Positions 49,881-59,734 are shown, counted from the stretch's first letter. The stretch: DNA of 64,000 nucleotides from Bacteroidales bacterium (GCA_015061245.1 SUWY01000001.1:124001-188000), one strand, 5' to 3'. Notes: generated by a model from the sequence alone, not told the origin. Numbers and translations are program-made.

Positions 49881-51530
49881 ATGAAGTGTAACATATTATT
49901 CGGAGCGATGTTGCTTGGTGTTGTTACTATTGCCTGTAGCGATGACAATGAGATAAACAATGGAGCAAACAACAAGCCCGGAGCACCTGAGGAGTTGCCT
50001 GAGTGGTATTACGCAGGAGGAGAGTTGGGTACAGCATATTTGGCTACATACAATGCTTTTGAGCAGCCAACAGTTGCTGTGGAGCAGAGTGGAATGTATC
50101 AGGCATTCAAAAATGGCGAGGCACTTTTTGAGAAGCCATTTATGAGTAATAATGAGGGAGTACGTAAGGGATTGGGTCCTGTATATATCCGTACTTCATG
50201 CCTTCACTGTCACCCCGGTTATGGACACGGAAAGAGAGTAGAGACTCCTACCTTCGAGACCGAGCAGGTTGGTAATGGGTGCCTCTTGGTTGTATACAAC
50301 CCTGAGACTGAGGGCTATGTAAGTTGGCTTTCAGGAATGCCTCAGAGTCATGCTGTAGCCCCTTTTAAGAATCCTCTTGATGAAAGTCAAATTACTATAG
50401 ATTGGTTGCATTATCAGGATGAGTGGGGAAATAAGTTTGAGGATGGAGAGACATACGAGCTTATCTATCCTGAGGTTAATATGCCTCGTGAGGCTATTTA
50501 CGTGTATAATCAGGGTTATGATATCCCCGAGGGATCATACGCTGTAAAGCTTGAGTCAACAATTGGAATATATGGAACAGGTCTTTTGGATGCTATTCCT
50601 GATGATTCATTGAAGGCTGAGTATGCTAAGCAGGAGCGTGATAACCTTATGAAGAATGGTTTGAATAAGGCATTCTTTGAGAATGGAGAGTGGGTTAGCC
50701 AATATTCTAACGGTTTGCAGGGTGATGGAACAAAGTATCCTCGCCGATATACATACGCATTGAGCCGTGGACCATTGCAAGATGCTGCAGGAGCTAATGC
50801 TATTTGGAATATTACCAATGTAACTCGTAGCGACCGTCGTTACCACTATCTTGATGCTGCAGGTTCGTATGCAGAGTATTCATCAAAAGATCCTGAGGTT
50901 CAGGCAGGATTTGAGGAGTATATTGCCAAGGTTGATCCAAATAGAGTGTACCCTGAGTGGTGGGAAGGAACAATGGAGGAGCGTATCTATGCTTACTTGA
51001 CAGCGAAGAATCTTCCTGTTGAGATGAGCGATGATGAGTATACCGACCTTATGGTATGGCACCGTGGTTTGGCTGTTCCTGCTGTTCGTGATATTGATAA
51101 CCCTGAAATTGCAAAGGGTAAGGAGTTGTTTGAGCAGATTGGTTGTGCATATTGTCACCGTCCATCATGGACAACAGGTGCCGATGAGATTCGCGACCCT
51201 GCCAAATTCTTTGATGGAGACGAGCTCCCTCGCCACCCATATCAGAAGATTTGGCCGTATACCGATATGGTTCAGCATAAGTTGATGATGAAGAACGATA
51301 TTCGTGGTGGTTGGTGTAGAACAACTCCGTTGTGGGGACGTGGTTTGCACCAAAAGTGTACAGGAGCAACAACTTCTGACCGTTTGCACGACTGTCGTGC
51401 CAGAAATGTAATCGAGGCTATTATGTGGCATGGTGCTCCTGATAGTGATGCCCGTTGGACTGTTGAGCAATTCCGCCAATTGTCTAAAGATGAGCGCGAT
51501 GCTATTGTAGCATTTATCGATGCGATCTAA
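49881..51530 (+). CDS. Di-heme oxidoreductase family protein (DUF1111-like thiol oxidoreductase), lipoprotein
   Basis: Lipobox TIACSDD; two CxxCH heme motifs (CLHCH, CAYCH); C-terminal RTTPLWGRGLHQK...LHDCRARNVIEAIMWHG. Confidence 0.92.
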   Translation: MKCNILFGAMLLGVVTIACSDDNEINNGANNKPGAPEELPEWYYAGGELGTAYLATYNAFEQPTVAVEQSGMYQAFKNGEALFEKPFMSNNEGVRKGLGPVYIRTSCLHCHPGYGHGKRVETPTFETEQVGNGCLLVVYNPETEGYVSWLSGMPQSHAVAPFKNPLDESQITIDWLHYQDEWGNKFEDGETYELIYPEVNMPREAIYVYNQGYDIPEGSYAVKLESTIGIYGTGLLDAIPDDSLKAEYAKQERDNLMKNGLNKAFFENGEWVSQYSNGLQGDGTKYPRRYTYALSRGPLQDAAGANAIWNITNVTRSDRRYHYLDAAGSYAEYSSKDPEVQAGFEEYIAKVDPNRVYPEWWEGTMEERIYAYLTAKNLPVEMSDDEYTDLMVWHRGLAVPAVRDIDNPEIAKGKELFEQIGCAYCHRPSWTTGADEIRDPAKFFDGDELPRHPYQKIWPYTDMVQHKLMMKNDIRGGWCRTTPLWGRGLHQKCTGATTSDRLHDCRARNVIEAIMWHGAPDSDARWTVEQFRQLSKDERDAIVAFIDAI

Positions 51531-51551
51531 CTTTTTACACTATATTTTTGA

Positions 51552-51588
51552 AGAGGGTGGGGCATTTTGTATGTCTCACTCTCTTTTA
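51552..51588 (+). terminator. Putative terminator downstream of the di-heme oxidoreductase
   Basis: GAGGGTGgGGC...GTCTCACTCTC stem with wobble pairs, followed by TTTT. Confidence 0.45.
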
Positions 51589-51597
51589 CTATTTTTG
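51566..51597 (+). promoter_or_regulatory. Promoter TTTG-N20-TATTTTTG upstream of the CcsBA gene
   Basis: TTTG 51566-51569 and TATTTTTG 51590-51597; start codon at 51624. Confidence 0.55.
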
Positions 51598-51623
51598 TAG
51601 AGGTTGAATAATAGAAAATAGCA

Positions 51624-53849
51624 ATGAAAAAGAGTCTTTTAAGAAATATATCCTTTGGCCTGGCCGCTTTGATTATTGTAATTTTGATGGTTGCAACAAT
51701 CTTAGAGAAGATGTATGGAACAACATTTGTGACAGAAAAGATATACACCTCTTGGTGGATGGTGGTATTGTGGGGTGTAACGGCGGCAATTGCCTTGTTG
51801 TACATGGTAAAATCGAGTATTCATAAGAGAGTAATAACTTTTATGTTGCATTTGTCGTTTCTTGTTATTCTTTCCGGAGCCCTTATTACCCATATTTGGG
51901 GTGTACAGGGTGCATTGCATTTGCGTGTGGGTGATGAGCCTGTTGAACAGTTCGTAATGAACGATGGAATGGCTGCTGATTTTCCTTTCGGAGTTGAGTT
52001 GAAGAGTTTCGAGTTAATCAATTACAAGGGTAGTATGGCTCCGATGGATTACAAGAGTGTAATAGAGATTACCGATGGCGACAATGGTGTGGTTGAAGGG
52101 GTTGTTTCAATGAATAATATATTCAGTTACAAAGGTTATCGATTCTACCAATCAAGCTATGACCGCGATGGGCATGGTTCGGTTTTGGCTATTTCATACG
52201 ACCCTTGGGGAATTGCAATAACTTATGCAGGTTATTTGCTTCTATTGTTATCGATAGTTCTGTTCTTTTTCCAGAAAAATAGCGGTTATAGAGCACTCTT
52301 TTCACATTCATTGCTGAAACGCGGAGTGGCAATAGTTGCAATAATGTTAGGAGGCTCATTTGCTATGCATGCTGAGGAGTTGCCACGCACTTTGTCAAAA
52401 GAGGTGGCAGAACGTTTTGGAGAGCTGTATGTTTATCACAATGACAGAATCTGCCCAATGCAGACATTGGCTATTGAATTTACCTCGAAAATATATGGAA
52501 AACCCTCGTATAAAGGGCTGACAGCCGAACAGGTGTTGACTGGTTGGTTCTTCTATTACGATTCGTGGAAAAATGAGCCGATGATTAAGATTAAGGGGGG
52601 CGAGGTTTCAGCCATGTTAGGTATTGAGGGGAGTTATGCCCGCTTAACCGACTTTACCGATGTTCGTGGTTATAAGTTAGATAAAGCTTTGGGAGTTAAT
52701 GATTTGCAATTGCGACAAAATGTAAATGGAGCAAATGAGAAATTCAATTTGATAAGCATGTTGAGTGTGGGAAGTTTGTGGAAAATTTACCCATATCAAG
52801 ATAGTTTGAGTAACAATATAACTTGGTTCTCATTAGCGGATAAGTTGCCCTCTGCAATGCCGGACGATCAATGGATATTTGTTAAGAGCAGCATGAACTA
52901 TGTTGCCGAGAAGATAGCTTTGAAGGATAATGAGCAGGTTCTATATCTTTTGGATAAGATTAAGGCGTATCAAGAGAAGTATGGTGGCGAGGGAATTCCA
53001 TCGTCAGGTAGGTATAAGGCAGAGATTTGGTACAATAAATCAAACATTACCCGTCCGCTCTTTATGTTCTGTTTGACTGTCGGATTGTTGAGTTTTATAT
53101 TCTGTTGCAGAAGAGTTGTCAAAGATAAAGCAGAGAGTCGTTTTGAGGAAGTTGTTTATACTCTTTTGATGGGAGTGTTATTCCTCTATTTGACCCTCCA
53201 TATAACTTTGCGAGGTGTTGTCAGTAACCATTTGCCTCTCTCTAATGGCTATGAAACAATGCTCTTTATGTCTTGGTGTAGTGCTTTGTTGACTCTGGTA
53301 ATGCGTAAGAGGTTCTATTTGGCCTTCCCGTTTGGAATGTTCCTATGTGGATTGACAATACTTGTAGCTACGTTGGGACAATCAAATCCGAGAATCACAC
53401 AGTTGATGCCGGTTTTGCATTCACCATGGTTGAGTATTCATGTGGTGACAATTATGATTGCCTATTCACTTCTTGCCTTTGCAATGATGAATGGAGTTAC
53501 TGCGTTTATTGTTCGCTACTCTACAGCTAATCGCAATGATATTATAGAGTATCTGCAGGTGGTTAGTAAGATAATGTTGTATCCCGCAATCTTCCTATTG
53601 GCAATAGGTATATTTATAGGTGCAGTGTGGGCCAATGTCTCGTGGGGTCGTTATTGGGGGTGGGACCCTAAAGAGGTATGGGCCTTGATTACTATGTTGG
53701 TCTATTCAATCGTACTACATTCAGTATCATTGCCTTGGATGCGTAAACCTATGGTGTTTCATCTGTTTTGTATTGTAGCATTTTTGACAGTTTTGGTAAC
53801 ATATTTTGGGGTGAATTTCTTCTTAGGCGGAATGCATAGTTATGCCTAA
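51624..53849 (+). CDS. Cytochrome c biogenesis protein (ResB/CcsA fusion, System II heme ligase)
   Basis: N-terminal ResB-like half and C-terminal CcsA half with WWD-like motif WANVSWGRYWGWDPKEVWALI. Confidence 0.93.
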   Translation: MKKSLLRNISFGLAALIIVILMVATILEKMYGTTFVTEKIYTSWWMVVLWGVTAAIALLYMVKSSIHKRVITFMLHLSFLVILSGALITHIWGVQGALHLRVGDEPVEQFVMNDGMAADFPFGVELKSFELINYKGSMAPMDYKSVIEITDGDNGVVEGVVSMNNIFSYKGYRFYQSSYDRDGHGSVLAISYDPWGIAITYAGYLLLLLSIVLFFFQKNSGYRALFSHSLLKRGVAIVAIMLGGSFAMHAEELPRTLSKEVAERFGELYVYHNDRICPMQTLAIEFTSKIYGKPSYKGLTAEQVLTGWFFYYDSWKNEPMIKIKGGEVSAMLGIEGSYARLTDFTDVRGYKLDKALGVNDLQLRQNVNGANEKFNLISMLSVGSLWKIYPYQDSLSNNITWFSLADKLPSAMPDDQWIFVKSSMNYVAEKIALKDNEQVLYLLDKIKAYQEKYGGEGIPSSGRYKAEIWYNKSNITRPLFMFCLTVGLLSFIFCCRRVVKDKAESRFEEVVYTLLMGVLFLYLTLHITLRGVVSNHLPLSNGYETMLFMSWCSALLTLVMRKRFYLAFPFGMFLCGLTILVATLGQSNPRITQLMPVLHSPWLSIHVVTIMIAYSLLAFAMMNGVTAFIVRYSTANRNDIIEYLQVVSKIMLYPAIFLLAIGIFIGAVWANVSWGRYWGWDPKEVWALITMLVYSIVLHSVSLPWMRKPMVFHLFCIVAFLTVLVTYFGVNFFLGGMHSYA

Positions 53850-53902
53850 AAAAAATTGATAAAAAAGTGTACGATATTGAATCATTGAAAAAATCTTTTA
53901 CG

Positions 53903-53910
53903 TAACTTTG
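53903..53910 (+). promoter_or_regulatory. -7 promoter element TAACTTTG upstream of rubrerythrin
   Basis: TAnnTTTG match 46 bp before ATG 53956. Confidence 0.5.
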
Positions 53911-53955
53911 AGAAGAGATTTATAACATTGTTTGATAACTAATAACCGAGACAGT

Positions 53956-54618
53956 ATGAAAAAGTATAAATGTAAAGTTTGTGGATATATCCACGAGGGT
54001 GAGTTGCCGGCAGATTTTGTATGTCCAAAGTGTAAAAAGCCTGCCTCATACTTTGAGGAGATAGTCGAGACTGCAGAGACGAAGAATATCTATGCAGGAA
54101 CCAAGACAGGTAAAAACCTATTGGATGCCTTTGCAGGTGAGAGCCAGGCTAGAAATAAGTATACCTACTTTGCTGAGGTGGCTCAGCGTGAGGGATATGA
54201 GCAGTTGGCAGCGATTTTCCTTCAGACAGCCCGTAATGAGCAGGAGCATGCAAGATTGTGGTGCAATGAGTTGGGAATGATTGGCGGAACAGCCGAGAAT
54301 TTGCTACATGCAGCAGAGGGTGAGAATTATGAGTGGACAGATATGTATGCTCGCTTTGCAAAAGATGCAGAGGAAGAGGGATTTACAGAGTTGGCTGCTC
54401 GTTTCCGTGCTGTGGCTGCCGTTGAGAAACACCACGAGGAGAGATATAGAAAATTGCTTGAGAATGTAGAGATGAAACAGGTCTTTGCAAAGGGAGAGCA
54501 GGTAATGTGGGAGTGCCGTATTTGCGGTCACATTGTAGTTGGTAAGAAGGCTCCGGATGTATGTCCTGTATGTAACTACTCTCAGAGCTATTTCGAGGTA
54601 AGAAAAGAGAATTACTAA
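53956..54618 (+). CDS. Rubrerythrin with rubredoxin-like domains at both termini
   Basis: N-terminal [21 protein letters not shown]; diiron core ([37 protein letters not shown]); C-terminal [20 protein letters not shown]. Confidence 0.93.
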   Translation: MKKYKCKVCGYIHEGELPADFVCPKCKKPASYFEEIVETAETKNIYAGTKTGKNLLDAFAGESQARNKYTYFAEVAQREGYEQLAAIFLQTARNEQEHARLWCNELGMIGGTAENLLHAAEGENYEWTDMYARFAKDAEEEGFTELAARFRAVAAVEKHHEERYRKLLENVEMKQVFAKGEQVMWECRICGHIVVGKKAPDVCPVCNYSQSYFEVRKENY

Positions 54619-54638
54619 CAATTTAAACGTTTGGTGTG

Positions 54639-55163
54639 ATGTTAAGTCAGAAATTACACAATGCAATCAACGAGCAGATTAATGCTGAGTTGTGGTCGGC
54701 ATATTTGTATTTGGCAATGTCAATGGATGCCGAGAATAAGGGATTTAAAGGAGTTGCAAATTGGTTCTATGTTCAGTTCCAAGAGGAGCAGGATCATGCA
54801 AGAATCTTTATGAACTACTTGAACTCAAGAGATATGAAGGTTGAGTTAAAGCCAATTGCCGAGGTTCCTGCAACATGGGATTCTGTATTGGCAATGTATA
54901 AGCAGACTCTTGAGCATGAGCAGAAGGTAACTTCGTTGATTAATAATTTGGCAGCAATTGCCAACGAGGATCGCGATTTTGCCTCTATTAATCGTCTTGT
55001 GTGGTTCATTGACGAGCAAGTTGAAGAGGAGGAGAGTGCTCGTGAAATGATTACTGCAGTTGAGGCAGTTGAGGATAATAAGTATGGAATGTATATGCTT
55101 GACAAAGAGTTGGCTGCAAGAACATATACAACTCCATCACCATTGGCAACTGCTGCTGAATAA
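54639..55163 (+). CDS. Ferritin
   Basis: LHNAINEQINAELWSAYLYLAMSM, FQEEQDHARIFMNYL, WFIDEQVEEEESA. Confidence 0.96.
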   Translation: MLSQKLHNAINEQINAELWSAYLYLAMSMDAENKGFKGVANWFYVQFQEEQDHARIFMNYLNSRDMKVELKPIAEVPATWDSVLAMYKQTLEHEQKVTSLINNLAAIANEDRDFASINRLVWFIDEQVEEEESAREMITAVEAVEDNKYGMYMLDKELAARTYTTPSPLATAAE

Positions 55164-55177
55164 TTGATTTAAAGATT

Positions 55178-55810
55178 ATGAAGACTATTTACTCTGTTCA
55201 AAGTTATAGGGCATCAATAATACGCGATGCGGTATTCTTTATTTTGGGATTGATATTGGCAATATATCAGAGTGCCATAATTGAGAATTGTGTTCGCTTT
55301 GTAGGTGCTGCAGTGGTGTTGGTATCGGGAATCAGTGCATATAAGTTGATAAAGATGAACGTAAACAAATCGCAATCTATAATTTGGATTGGGGTTGTTG
55401 CTGCGCTTCTTTTTGGACTGTTTATCTTCTTTATGCCTCAGGTCTTTACCGGTTTCCTCGCAGTGTTGTTTGGCTTGCTCCTTTTATGGGGTGGAGCTTT
55501 ACAGTTGATAACATTGATCAGAGCATTAAAGTGGACCTCGTTCAATTTTGTCAGTTTCTTCTTCCCACTATTGAATATAGCAATTGGCGTTGCAATGGTC
55601 TTTGCTACACAAAGTTTCCTTGATAGTTCAATGTGGCTTGTGGGATTGGCCATGATATTCTATGCTGTAACCGACTTTGCTACTCAATTCTCAATGTATA
55701 AAAAGTATGGAGAGATGACAGTAAAGCAGGGTGAAAGCACTAATGAAGGGGTTAAGCCTGTGGTGGATGAGAAGGTGATTGACAATGCAGTTGAGAGTAC
55801 CAAGAAGTAG
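55178..55810 (+). CDS. DUF308/HdeD-like membrane protein
   Basis: Repeated hydrophobic helices with an HdeD-like pattern (FLAVLFGLLLLWGGALQLI). Confidence 0.75.
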   Translation: MKTIYSVQSYRASIIRDAVFFILGLILAIYQSAIIENCVRFVGAAVVLVSGISAYKLIKMNVNKSQSIIWIGVVAALLFGLFIFFMPQVFTGFLAVLFGLLLLWGGALQLITLIRALKWTSFNFVSFFFPLLNIAIGVAMVFATQSFLDSSMWLVGLAMIFYAVTDFATQFSMYKKYGEMTVKQGESTNEGVKPVVDEKVIDNAVESTKK

Positions 55811-56381
55811 AGGTGAAAGTTTGAAAGTTGCATGCTGCAACTGGCCTAATGAATACCCATACGTGCCCGAGGTTGATTTGACCTTGTGGCACGATGGGGA
55901 TTTTTTGTACCTGGAGTTTAATGTGAGTGAGCGCTATACTCTTGGTAATGTAAAGGATGATAATGGAGAGTGTTGGACAGACTCTTGTGTAGAGCTATTC
56001 ATTGCTCCAGATGATAACGGATACTACTACAACTTCGAGTTTACCTGTACCGGGAAATTGTTGCTCGGATACCGTCCCGGACGTGAGGGAGCGGAGATTG
56101 CACCCTTATCGGTTATAGATAGTGTTAAACGAGAGGCCTCGCTCGGAACAGAAGCAGTAGGATTAATTGAGAATGGCAGATGGAGTTTAAAGGTGCAGTT
56201 GCCAATATCTGCTCTCTTTAAGCACAATCTAACGAGTTGGAGTGGTTTGCGAGCAAAGGGAAATATCTACAAATGTGGCAATAACTTGCCGGAGCGCCAC
56301 TTTATAACTTATGCGCCCATAGATAACCCTAAGCCGGATTTCCACCGGCCTGAGTTTTTTATTCCAATAGAGTTTGAGTAA
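55785..56381 (+). CDS. Carbohydrate-binding family 9-like protein
   Basis: DGDFLYLEFNVSE, CWTDSCVELFIAPDDNGYYYNFEFTCTGKLLLGYRPGRE; start chosen at ATG 55785, overlapping the upstream gene. Confidence 0.82.
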   Translation: MQLRVPRSRGESLKVACCNWPNEYPYVPEVDLTLWHDGDFLYLEFNVSERYTLGNVKDDNGECWTDSCVELFIAPDDNGYYYNFEFTCTGKLLLGYRPGREGAEIAPLSVIDSVKREASLGTEAVGLIENGRWSLKVQLPISALFKHNLTSWSGLRAKGNIYKCGNNLPERHFITYAPIDNPKPDFHRPEFFIPIEFE

Positions 56382-56392
56382 CGAAATATTGA

Positions 56393-57205
56393 TTATTCAA
56401 TTATTTCGGGAATGCGTGGTACGTCGGGAAGAAGAACCTGACTTACCTCATAGTGTTTAATGTCCAACTCTTCAGGGTTGTTGTAGCAGGTAATGATGCT
56501 ACCTCCGTAAGCCTCTCCACGAATTGCTTTTAATGCCTCAATAGTTACTCTTGCTGCTCCCGATGTTGTGATTTTAACATGGTCAGCAGTGATGTATTTT
56601 CGTGATGCAGAGAGAATTGTTGTGCCATGTGCTTGAATATCGCATACCGCGCATTTGCCGTGCAGGCGAGCATCAATATTACCATTGAGTTTAATCTTTA
56701 ATGTGGATAGATTTACTTGTGAGTAAATTTTACTGTCGTCGGTACCAACAATGTAGCACTCTCGGTTGCTGATTGGAGCTTCGAAGCGGGCTCCATTGCT
56801 TACAAACAGGGCTGTAACATTAAGAGCCGAATCGGTAACAAGTGTAGAGGTTCCTGATAGATAGAACTCGGTTACATCTTTCTTGAATGGTAGAATCACC
56901 TCGCAGAAACGTCCGGGTGGTTGTGTGATTCTGGTGCTGTAGTAATCCCCAATCTCAAATCTTATCTCGTTATCAACGTATGTAATATTGACGTTGTTAA
57001 TGCTCTTCTTGTCAGCCTTAATGATAATTGATTCAGCTTCGGGGGAGAAGCGAATATTTACATAGTCTGTAACTCTTATTTTTGTGTAGTTTTGTTCGAT
57101 TGCAACGCTCTTCTCCACATAGTTTTTACCGTAGCTGAATGTAGAGCCGTTGAGCATTACGCATATCAGCATAGCAGTCGCGTAAATCAGGTGTTTCCCG
57201 TTCAT
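56393..57205 (-). CDS. GIN-domain (DUF2807) putative auto-transporter adhesin-like protein
   Basis: Signal peptide and beta-helical repeats (YNKIRVTDYVNIRFSPEAESIIIKADKK-like), 270 aa. Confidence 0.75.
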   Translation of the reverse strand: MNGKHLIYATAMLICVMLNGSTFSYGKNYVEKSVAIEQNYTKIRVTDYVNIRFSPEAESIIIKADKKSINNVNITYVDNEIRFEIGDYYSTRITQPPGRFCEVILPFKKDVTEFYLSGTSTLVTDSALNVTALFVSNGARFEAPISNRECYIVGTDDSKIYSQVNLSTLKIKLNGNIDARLHGKCAVCDIQAHGTTILSASRKYITADHVKITTSGAARVTIEALKAIRGEAYGGSIITCYNNPEELDIKHYEVSQVLLPDVPRIPEIIE

Positions 57206-57239
57206 TCTGTTGTTGTTCTATTTGTTAGTGTGTGCAAAT

Positions 57240-58133
57240 TTAATTAAATTTTCTGTATGCAAATGGGGCTACTCCTGATTTCCTTTTAAAAAATTTTCCA
57301 AATGCTGATTGATCGGAAAAGTTCAGAATTCGTGCTATTTGAGCAATTGAATATTTTGATAGATGTAACAGGCTTTTGGCATCGTTATAGAGCATATCAA
57401 ATATCAATTCGTTTACACTATGGCCGGTTGTTCGCTTTACAATCTTTGTTAGATAGTGAGGTGTTATATTTAATGAATTGGCATAGAAAGTTACATCATG
57501 TTCCGTTCTGTAATTGTCTGTCAAAAGTTCAATAAAGTCGGTACTAATCTTCTCCTCTCTTGTCGATTTGTGGTTTGATGAATAGATTGGTGATCTTTCA
57601 ATAATATTGTGGATATCAAGGAAAAGTGCAATGATATTACACAGAATGGTGTGTTTGTAGTAGAGATGTGTAGTCTCCTGAAGAGCCTTTTGGATATTCT
57701 CCATTCTGAATTGTAAATGCAGAGTCTCTGGTTCCTTAAGTTCAATTGCGGGAGTCCTATAAAAGCGAACTCCGTGTCTGACGCGCATGGTTGTCATTTC
57801 GGCAGGGTCCATCTCTCGCATAAAGGTATGGCTGATAAGTAGAGTAGTGCAGCAAAAATCTTCAGAAACCCATGTGAATTGTACTATTTGCGATGATGTT
57901 AATATAAGAAGCGTGTTTTTATTTATCTCTACGGCTTTGCTGTTTATGTTGGCAATTGCACTTCCGTTTAGAACCAAAATTGTTGATGTGCCATTTTGAT
58001 TAATATCGATATTGAGTATCGGCTTAATCTCTTTGTTGGTAATTTCAGAACACATTACATTGTCTTTTAAACCAATTCTACCTCCTTGATGAGTGATTAT
58101 GTCATAAAAGTTAATTATCCTTTGTGTGTTCAT
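57240..58133 (-). CDS. AraC family transcriptional regulator
   Basis: C-terminal double HTH (FYANSLNITPHYLTKIVKRTTGHSVNELI...IAQIARILNFSDQSAFGKFFKRKSGVAPFAYRK). Confidence 0.94.
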   Translation of the reverse strand: MNTQRIINFYDIITHQGGRIGLKDNVMCSEITNKEIKPILNIDINQNGTSTILVLNGSAIANINSKAVEINKNTLLILTSSQIVQFTWVSEDFCCTTLLISHTFMREMDPAEMTTMRVRHGVRFYRTPAIELKEPETLHLQFRMENIQKALQETTHLYYKHTILCNIIALFLDIHNIIERSPIYSSNHKSTREEKISTDFIELLTDNYRTEHDVTFYANSLNITPHYLTKIVKRTTGHSVNELIFDMLYNDAKSLLHLSKYSIAQIARILNFSDQSAFGKFFKRKSGVAPFAYRKFN

Positions 58134-58287
58134 GATTCTCTTTGTTTGTGCGTGATATGCGCTTTGTTTTTAAATCGTTTGCAAAGTTAATATTTTTATT
58201 TCTGTTTCAAATTAAACCAATTCTGTAATATTTTGGCTTATCTGTTTATTATGATTTTTTAAGACCTTTGCGGCCGGATTTTGTTTA

Positions 58288-58336
58288 GGGAAAAGGTGAA
58301 AGGGAAAAGGGGAAAGGGGAAAGGGGAAAGGGGAGA
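58288..58336 (+). repeat. Heptanucleotide tandem array (GGGGAAA-type), 7 units in register
   Basis: GGGAAAA GGTGAAA GGGAAAA GGGGAAA GGGGAAA GGGGAAA GGGGAGA read directly; 20 bp before ATG 58356. Confidence 0.9.
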
Positions 58337-58355
58337 GTTTTTAAATTTTAGATAT

Positions 58356-59711
58356 ATGAGTATGAGTTGGAGATTTTTGGTGGGTTCGGTTCTTATGATT
58401 TTTGCGGTTTGCATGAGGGTGCAGGCACAGTCAGAGGTGCAGGTGCGTGGAGTGCAACAGCAGGGAGAGAGAGTTGAACTGACTCTGCAACAGGTGTTTC
58501 AGATTGCAGAGGAGAGTAACAGAAGCGTTAAGAGTGCCGATGTTGTGGCTATGCAAGCTGAGCAGGCAGTGAGTGTTGCGAAGAGTGGCCGTTTGCCTCA
58601 GTTGAGTGCAGAGGTTTCATTCCTCTATTATGGTGATGGTAAAATCATGGATCGTAATTTTTCGGATGCGATAACTGCTCCAATGCCACACTATGGTAAC
58701 AATTTGGTGGTTGAGGCTTCGCAGTTGATTTATGGCGGAGGTGTTGTCGCAACCGGTGTTGAGATGGCTGAGCGAGGTTATGCTATGGCTCAAAGTGCAC
58801 GTGCCAATGTCTTGATTAACCTGAAGTTTATGCTTGCAAGTAACTATTTGGAGTTGTTTAAGTTGAAGAACTTGGAGCAGATTTACATTAAAAATATTGA
58901 GCAGACCGAGCGTTTGGTTCAGGATATTAAGGAACGCAGTGCCGAGGGTGTTGCCTTAAAGAACGATGTTACCCGTTATGAGTTGCAGTTGCAGTCGTTC
59001 AATTTGGCACTGACTCAGGTAAGAAATGGTCAAAAGATTATCAACAATAATTTGGTAACCGAGCTACAACTTCCGGAGGGTAGCGTGATTGTTATTGATA
59101 CAAATCTAATCTCTACAATGCCGGCGGTGTTGGACGAGAGTGAGTGGATAAGGGTTGCAAGCGAGGCCTCGCCCATTATAGAGTTGGCAAAACTTGAGGT
59201 GGAGCAGGCTTTGGGTAACGAGAAGATTATTAAGTCGGAGCGTTTGCCTAAGGTTGCTTTGATTGCTCAGGAGCATCTTGATGGCCCTATTACAATTGAG
59301 GTACCACCTATCGATAAGAATTTCAACTATTGGTTTGCCGGAGTGGGTGTTTCATACAATTTCGCTTCGCTATATACATCGAATAAAAAGAGTGCCGAGG
59401 CAAAGTTGGCTACCCGTAAAGCAGAGGAGGAGAGATTGAAGGCACAAGATGATATTCAGATGGGAGTGAAGAGCGCTTACGTTAAGTTTACCGAGGCATT
59501 TACAATCTATGAGACCTCGCTTAAGAGCTTGGAGTTGGCATCGCAAAACTACGATGTGGTAAATTATCGCTATCTGAATGATTTGGCGTTGATTACAGAT
59601 ATGCTCGATGCTACCAATTCTAAATTGAGCGCAGAGTTGGAGTGTGTTAATGCAAAGATTAACATTCTGTTTAATTTCTACGCATTGCAGAGAGTTGCCG
59701 GAGTATTATAA
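58356..59711 (+). CDS. TolC family outer membrane efflux protein
   Basis: TolC-like coiled coils; start set at MSMSWRFLVGSV (signal peptide) rather than the repeat-encoded upstream extension. Confidence 0.9.
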   Translation: MSMSWRFLVGSVLMIFAVCMRVQAQSEVQVRGVQQQGERVELTLQQVFQIAEESNRSVKSADVVAMQAEQAVSVAKSGRLPQLSAEVSFLYYGDGKIMDRNFSDAITAPMPHYGNNLVVEASQLIYGGGVVATGVEMAERGYAMAQSARANVLINLKFMLASNYLELFKLKNLEQIYIKNIEQTERLVQDIKERSAEGVALKNDVTRYELQLQSFNLALTQVRNGQKIINNNLVTELQLPEGSVIVIDTNLISTMPAVLDESEWIRVASEASPIIELAKLEVEQALGNEKIIKSERLPKVALIAQEHLDGPITIEVPPIDKNFNYWFAGVGVSYNFASLYTSNKKSAEAKLATRKAEEERLKAQDDIQMGVKSAYVKFTEAFTIYETSLKSLELASQNYDVVNYRYLNDLALITDMLDATNSKLSAELECVNAKINILFNFYALQRVAGVL

Positions 59712-59734
59712 TTTGAAGAATAAGATATAAAGAT

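Noticed and set aside
58281-58355. N-terminal extension MFREKVKGKRGKGKGERGEF of the TolC ORF
   Set aside because: Encoded by the GGGGAAA array from a TTG start; the signal peptide begins at ATG 58356, so the extension is probably not translated, though a phase-variable start cannot be excluded.
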